A stretch of 64,000 nt of DNA, taken from Couchioplanes caeruleus. Its GTDB lineage: Bacteria > Actinomycetota > Actinomycetes > Mycobacteriales > Micromonosporaceae. The position numbers and the translations under genes are program-made. Under the pieces are notes generated by a model. That model ran no database searches. It saw only the letters and a program-made list of their open reading frames with translations, and was not told the origin of the DNA. Where the stretch lies: assembly GCF_023499255.1 (NCBI RefSeq), contig NZ_CP092183.1:3964501-4028500 (forward strand), written 5' to 3'. Position 1 is the stretch's first letter, and every line of letters starts with the position of its first letter. Positions 60,420-64,000 of the stretch are shown one piece after another.

Positions 60420-61502
60420 CTATCTTGTGATCTCGGCAGTCAGGAATTCGCCGCCGCAGGACTCGGCGAGGGACGGGCCGAAGAGTGCGGCCGGCGTGTA
60501 CGCGCCGGGCCGGCCCTCGCCGGCCAGCAGGCGGCGGGCGATCTCGGCCGGCACCGCGCCGGTCCAGGCCTGGGCCTCGCCGAGGCGCAGCCAGCCCTCG
60601 CGCGTCGTGCCGTCCGCCCAGCGCGCGATCGCGTGCCCCCACGAGTGTTCCCGTGGGCGCGGGCGGGCCGCGACCGTCACCGCGGCCAGCCGTCGCCTCG
60701 CGAAGGACCGTACGGGTCCGACCGCGAGCAGCGCGGTCGCCAGCGGCAGGACGGCGCGCACGAGCGGCGAGGACGGGGCCTCGCTCGACGCGGCGACGAC
60801 GTCGGGGGCGCCGCTGGCGCGCTGGGCCGCGATCAGTTCGCCGAGCGGCATGCCCGCCGTGGTGACCGCCGTGCCGTCGGGCAGCGTGAGCCGGGTGGCG
60901 TCGCCCCCGAGCCGCGCGGCGACCAGCCGCCCGCCGCGGTAGCCGCGGCCCTGGAAACGGCGGCCGCCCTCGACGCCGGGCAGCCCTTCGAGCAGGGTGC
61001 CGGCCAGCGCCTCGCCCACCGCGCCCGCCTCCATGGCGAGGGACGGGACCATGTCCACGCGGACGCGCTGCGGCGCCGCCCGCCCCTCGCAGAGCTTCAC
61101 GACGACGCTCTCGGTCGCCGTCACCCCGAACCCCGCGCCCGTCACGACCGTACGGCCGGCCGCCGCGGCCGCAGCGTTTCCTCCGAGCGTGGCTGCGACG
61201 GCGGCGATGTCGTTCGCCAGGTCGACGTAGTGGCTCGCGGGCAGACAGGCCCGGACGAGCTCCGGGGCTGTCGCGGTGAACGGGCCGATCGTGTTGATGA
61301 CCACCGCGGGCCGCTGCCGGCGGATCTCGGCCGCCGTCTGCGCGACCGACGCCGCGACAACCGTACGGTCACCGCCGGCCGCCGCCGTCAGGCGCTCCGC
61401 GTCGCGACCGGCCAGCACCGGGCGGATGTCCCGCTCCCGCAGCGCCGTCGCGATCGCCCGCCCGCTGCGGCCGGTGCCGCCCAGAACCCACACCTCGGTC
61501 AT
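60420..61502 (-). CDS. Saccharopine dehydrogenase-like NAD(P)-binding oxidoreductase
   Basis: A 360-residue protein with an N-terminal Rossmann fold (VWVLGGTGRSGRAIATALRE) and the saccharopine-dehydrogenase/enoyl-reductase-like layout (VVINTIGPFTATAPELVRACL, HYVDLANDIAAV, VTGAGFGVTATESVVVKLCE). Its true substrate is unknown. ATG 61502 has GGAG about 8 nt upstream. It is divergent from a TetR gene, and twin palindromic operators lie between them, so it is the likely target of that repressor. Confidence 0.86.
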   Translation of the reverse strand: MTEVWVLGGTGRSGRAIATALRERDIRPVLAGRDAERLTAAAGGDRTVVAASVAQTAAEIRRQRPAVVINTIGPFTATAPELVRACLPASHYVDLANDIAAVAATLGGNAAAAAAGRTVVTGAGFGVTATESVVVKLCEGRAAPQRVRVDMVPSLAMEAGAVGEALAGTLLEGLPGVEGGRRFQGRGYRGGRLVAARLGGDATRLTLPDGTAVTTAGMPLGELIAAQRASGAPDVVAASSEAPSSPLVRAVLPLATALLAVGPVRSFARRRLAAVTVAARPRPREHSWGHAIARWADGTTREGWLRLGEAQAWTGAVPAEIARRLLAGEGRPGAYTPAALFGPSLAESCGGEFLTAEITR

Positions 61503-61540
61503 CGCACAGCTCCGCCCTCGTCCGGCGCCGTCCGAATGAC

Positions 61541-61583
61541 GACATGCCGTGTCATCACGGTACGCCCGATGACACGGCATGTC
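61541..61583. promoter_or_regulatory. Twin TetR operators between divergent genes
   Basis: GACATGCCGTGTCATC (61541-61556) and GATGACACGGCATGTC (61568-61583) are exact reverse complements. Each is itself a dyad (GACA-N5-TGTC), so there are two 13-bp sites arranged head-to-head over 43 bp. The right one ends 5 bp before the TAGACT box of the TetR gene, which implies autorepression plus control of the oxidoreductase. Confidence 0.85.
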
Positions 61584-61600
61584 ATCACTAGACTGGCGGC

Positions 61601-62164
61601 GTGAGCAGATGGGAACCGGGTGCGCGGGAGCGCCTCCAGGCGGCGGCCCTCGACCTCTTCGCCGAGCAGGGTTTCGCGGCGACGACGGTGCCCGAGATCG
61701 CCGCCCGCGCCGGCCTCACCACGCGTACCTTCTTCCGCCACTTCGCGGACAAGCGCGAGGTGCTCTTCGCCGACGACGCCGAGATGCCGGCGACGGTCGC
61801 GAAGCTGATGGCCGAGGCGTCCGAGGCCGCCGAGCCGATGGAGCTGATCGTGCAGGGCCTGCGGACCATCGCCGAGGCCCGCTTCGAGGGCCGCCGGGCC
61901 GCGCTGCGCCACCGCCGCGACCTCGTCCGCTCCGACGAGGGCCTGCGCGAGCGGGACCTGCGCAAACGGGCGGCCCTGGCCGAGGCGGTCCGGGAGGGTT
62001 TCCTGGCCCGCGGCCTCGACCCCACCCGCGCCGCCCTGCTCGCCGAGACCTGCGTGACGCTGGTGAGCGTCTCCATCGCCGAGTGGCTGGACGGCGACGA
62101 CGACCGGCGGTTGACCGACATCCTGGACGAGGTTCTCCAGAGGCTGCGCGCCGAACTCGCATAA
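61601..62164 (+). CDS. TetR-family transcriptional regulator
   Basis: A 187-residue repressor with the N-terminal TetR helix-turn-helix (ALDLFAEQGFAATTVPEIAA, GLTTRTFFRHFADKREVLF) and a helical ligand-binding C-terminus. GTG 61601 lies 6 nt after TAGACT (61589-61594) and lacks a ribosome site, so the transcript is leaderless. The adjacent palindromic pair is its presumed binding site. Inducer unknown. Confidence 0.93.
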   Translation: MSRWEPGARERLQAAALDLFAEQGFAATTVPEIAARAGLTTRTFFRHFADKREVLFADDAEMPATVAKLMAEASEAAEPMELIVQGLRTIAEARFEGRRAALRHRRDLVRSDEGLRERDLRKRAALAEAVREGFLARGLDPTRAALLAETCVTLVSVSIAEWLDGDDDRRLTDILDEVLQRLRAELA

Positions 62165-62190
62165 CGGTCCTGCCTGGCACAATTCCGGCC

Positions 62191-62680
62191 GTGTAGACCG
62201 GCCAGTTCTGGGCGCTGATCGGCGTACGGCGCACCGACGGCGACGATCACGGCCTTCGAGGACCGGCTCGCCGAGCTCCTGCACGCGCTGGACACACCCG
62301 CCCACCGTCTCGGGCATGCGATCGCTCAGGACCCCGCCTGGGCGGCCTGGTGGGCTGCTTCCGGCATCGCGCACTGCGAGCTTCAGCTGACGGACCCGGA
62401 GCTCGGCGGCGAGACGGGGGTACGGGCCGGTGCCGGCCGCGTGGAGGCGCGCGCCGCGGCGTCGCTCGGAGGCCCGCAGGCGGCGGCCGCGGACGTCACC
62501 CGGCTCCTCGGCGCCGTACGGGCCAAGCTGGATCTCGGCCCGTTGCCGCCCCTGCCCGAGCCCTCGGACGAGCTCCCGCCGGGCATCGGCCGCGACCTCG
62601 ACGACCCGCGACCGATGGGGCTGCTGCGCTCGCTGCTGACGATCTGGCGAGCCCGGAAGGCGCTCCGCCGGGGCGTGTGA
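62191..62680 (+). pseudogene. Broken gene: stop at codon 2 and frameshift
   Basis: GTG 62191 sits 7 nt after CACAAT (leaderless pattern), but the next codon is TAG; the frame then reads TGQFWALIGVRRTDGD. From about 62240 the coherent protein continues one base out of phase (TITAFEDRLAELLHALDTP ... AWAAWWAASG) to the TGA at 62680. No ordinary start exists in that second frame until GTG 62441, which would give only a 79-residue C-terminal piece. The start resembles FWALI-type domains such as DUF4240, with low confidence. A sequencing error could explain the frameshift but less easily both lesions. Confidence 0.55.
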
Positions 62681-62806
62681 GGCACCGGCTACTGGTTCGA
62701 GGTGGAGCGTCGCGGGCCGACGGGCGTCGACATTCTTCGATAGGTTGCGGGTGACTCATCCACGCCGGACCGCCGACCCGGTCCGCCGACGGAAGGATTC
62801 CCGACC

Positions 62807-64000
62807 GTGCGACGACTCCTGGTGGCGACCGCCGCCACCGTGTTGACCCTCGCCGGGACCGCCGTTCCCGCCGCCGCCGCGCCCGCACCCGGTGGCGCGG
62901 GGCTGGGGGACGAGTACTTCCCCGACTACGGCAACGGCGGCTACGACGTCTCCCACTACGACATCCGGCTGCGCTACTACCCGGACCAGGACCGGCTCAC
63001 CGGCACCACCACGATCCTGGCCACCGCCGAGCAGGATCTCAGCTCGTTCAACCTGGACTTCATCCTCGACGTCGCCTCGGTCAAGGTGAACAACCGGCCG
63101 GCCACGTTCGTGCGGCAGGGCGACCACGAGCTGGTCGTCACCCCGGCACGCACGCTGTCCGACGGGCAGGCGATGACCGTGGTCGTGCAGTACTCGGGGG
63201 TGCCGTCGAACAAGGTCGCGGCCGGGTACACCGCCTGGGTCCGGACCCCGGACGGCGCGCTCGCGGTCGGGGAGCCGGAGGAGGCCTGGTGGTGGTTCCC
63301 GAGCAACGACCACCCGTCCGACAAGGCCACCTTCGACGTCTCCGTGGCGGTGCCGGACGGCGTCGAGGTGATCAGCAACGGGGTGCAGCCGCGTAACCCC
63401 ACGCCCGAGATCCTCGGCTGGACCCGGTGGTACTGGCGGTCCGAGAAGCCGCAGGCCACCTACCTGGCGTCGCTCGCGATCGGCCAGTACGACATCACCC
63501 GGGACGTCACGGCGGACGGCCAGCCCGTGATCAACGCGTACTCGAAGCTGCTGCCCGAGGCCTTCGACGCGGCCGCGCGGTCCAGCGTGGAGCGCACCGC
63601 GGAGATCACCGACTGGGAGGCCACCGTCTTCGGGCCGTGGCCGTTCGAGGCGCGCGGCGGCGTCGTCGCCCCGCCCGGCACGCTCGGCTTCGCGCTGGAG
63701 AACCAGACCCGCCCCAACTACTCGGCCGCGTTCTTCCGGGGCGGTTCCAACACCTCGGTCATCGTGCACGAGAACGCCCACCAGTGGTTCGGCGACTCGG
63801 TGTCGGTCGCGCAGTGGAAGGAGATCTGGCTCAACGAGGGCTTCGCCAGCTACGCCGAGTGGCTGTGGTCCGAGGCGCAGGGCGAGGGCACGACCGACGA
63901 GATCTTCGATTACCTGTACGCGACGGAGCCGGCCGATTTCTGGACGGTGGAGCCCGGTGACCCCACCGCGCCGCTGCTGTTCGACAACGCCGTCTACGAC
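62807..64000 (+). CDS. Secreted M1-family zinc metallopeptidase (partial, runs off the window)
   Basis: The first 398 residues of an exported aminopeptidase N-type enzyme. GTG 62807 follows GGAAGGA; a signal peptide (VRRLLVATAATVLTLAGTA, cleavage after PAAAAP) leads into the beta-rich N-terminal domain (YDVSHYDIRLRYYPDQDRL). The gluzincin site HENAHQWFG, with the third ligand Glu in WLNEGFASY 18 residues later, is present. The usual GAMEN exopeptidase loop seems to read GFALENQT here. The C-terminal part lies beyond 64000. TAGGTT near 62740 may be its -10 box. Confidence 0.92.
   Translation, partial: MRRLLVATAATVLTLAGTAVPAAAAPAPGGAGLGDEYFPDYGNGGYDVSHYDIRLRYYPDQDRLTGTTTILATAEQDLSSFNLDFILDVASVKVNNRPATFVRQGDHELVVTPARTLSDGQAMTVVVQYSGVPSNKVAAGYTAWVRTPDGALAVGEPEEAWWWFPSNDHPSDKATFDVSVAVPDGVEVISNGVQPRNPTPEILGWTRWYWRSEKPQATYLASLAIGQYDITRDVTADGQPVINAYSKLLPEAFDAAARSSVERTAEITDWEATVFGPWPFEARGGVVAPPGTLGFALENQTRPNYSAAFFRGGSNTSVIVHENAHQWFGDSVSVAQWKEIWLNEGFASYAEWLWSEAQGEGTTDEIFDYLYATEPADFWTVEPGDPTAPLLFDNAVYD

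Overview
The window is very GC-rich, densely coded bacterial DNA from an actinomycete. It carries a full Pup-proteasome locus (arc/mpa, dop, pup, prcB, prcA, pafA), pafBC, tatA/tatC and helY in the order typical of Actinobacteria. Frequent GTG starts, Shine-Dalgarno-less genes with TAGNNT boxes 6-9 nt before the start codon, and the style of the Pup, PafA and Dop proteins suggest Micromonosporaceae (Actinoplanes-like). That placement is inference. I see no rRNA, tRNA, CRISPR array, transposase or phage module.

Layout. 1-8.6 kb: DUF2071 protein, aldo/keto reductase, secreted zinc metallopeptidase, HAD phosphatase, an ABC exporter (FtsX-type permease plus ATPase) and a NarL-type response regulator. 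8.6-13 kb: RecB-like Fe-S nuclease, Rip3-like site-2 protease, trmI, a DUF5998-like protein and a ferredoxin. 13-29.6 kb: the proteasome/Tat block, arc, (leader ORF) dop, pup, a three-zinc-module endonuclease VII-like gene, prcB, prcA, a reversed rmlB, pafA, a small membrane protein, DUF3866, a CDF metal transporter, pafB, pafC, a small coiled-coil membrane protein, tatA, tatC and a diacylglycerol-kinase-like gene. 29.6-41 kb: a small ORF, HAD hydrolase, helY, LacI regulator with a PhyH oxygenase, VOC protein, ECF sigma factor, membrane protein, inositol-phosphatase-like enzyme and a Tat-exported GtaA-like protein.

41-50 kb (minus strand) is a tightly overlapping signalling operon, glnX-glnH-coiled-coil protein-pknG-PP2C-VWA-FHA. 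It combines the mycobacterial-type glutamate/aspartate sensing chain (GlnH-GlnX-PknG) with its own phosphatase, a VWA protein and an FHA reader. Kinase, phosphatase and FHA protein all begin with related Cys4 zinc ribbons. This is the strongest candidate for an incompletely described system.

50-64 kb: acyl-CoA ligase, a second FtsX-type ABC exporter with a divergent histidine kinase/response regulator pair, DUF1028, SDR with divergent MmyB-type regulator, GNAT, a saccharopine-dehydrogenase-like oxidoreductase with a divergent TetR gene and twin operators, a broken gene, and the start of an M1 metallopeptidase running off the right edge.

Regulatory themes visible in the DNA: widespread leaderless promoters; a PafBC-type (RecA-NDp-like) promoter before helY and a second shared promoter word before the recB-like gene and pup; clear operators for the LacI and TetR regulators; and many locus-private tandem repeats, mostly in gaps between convergent genes.
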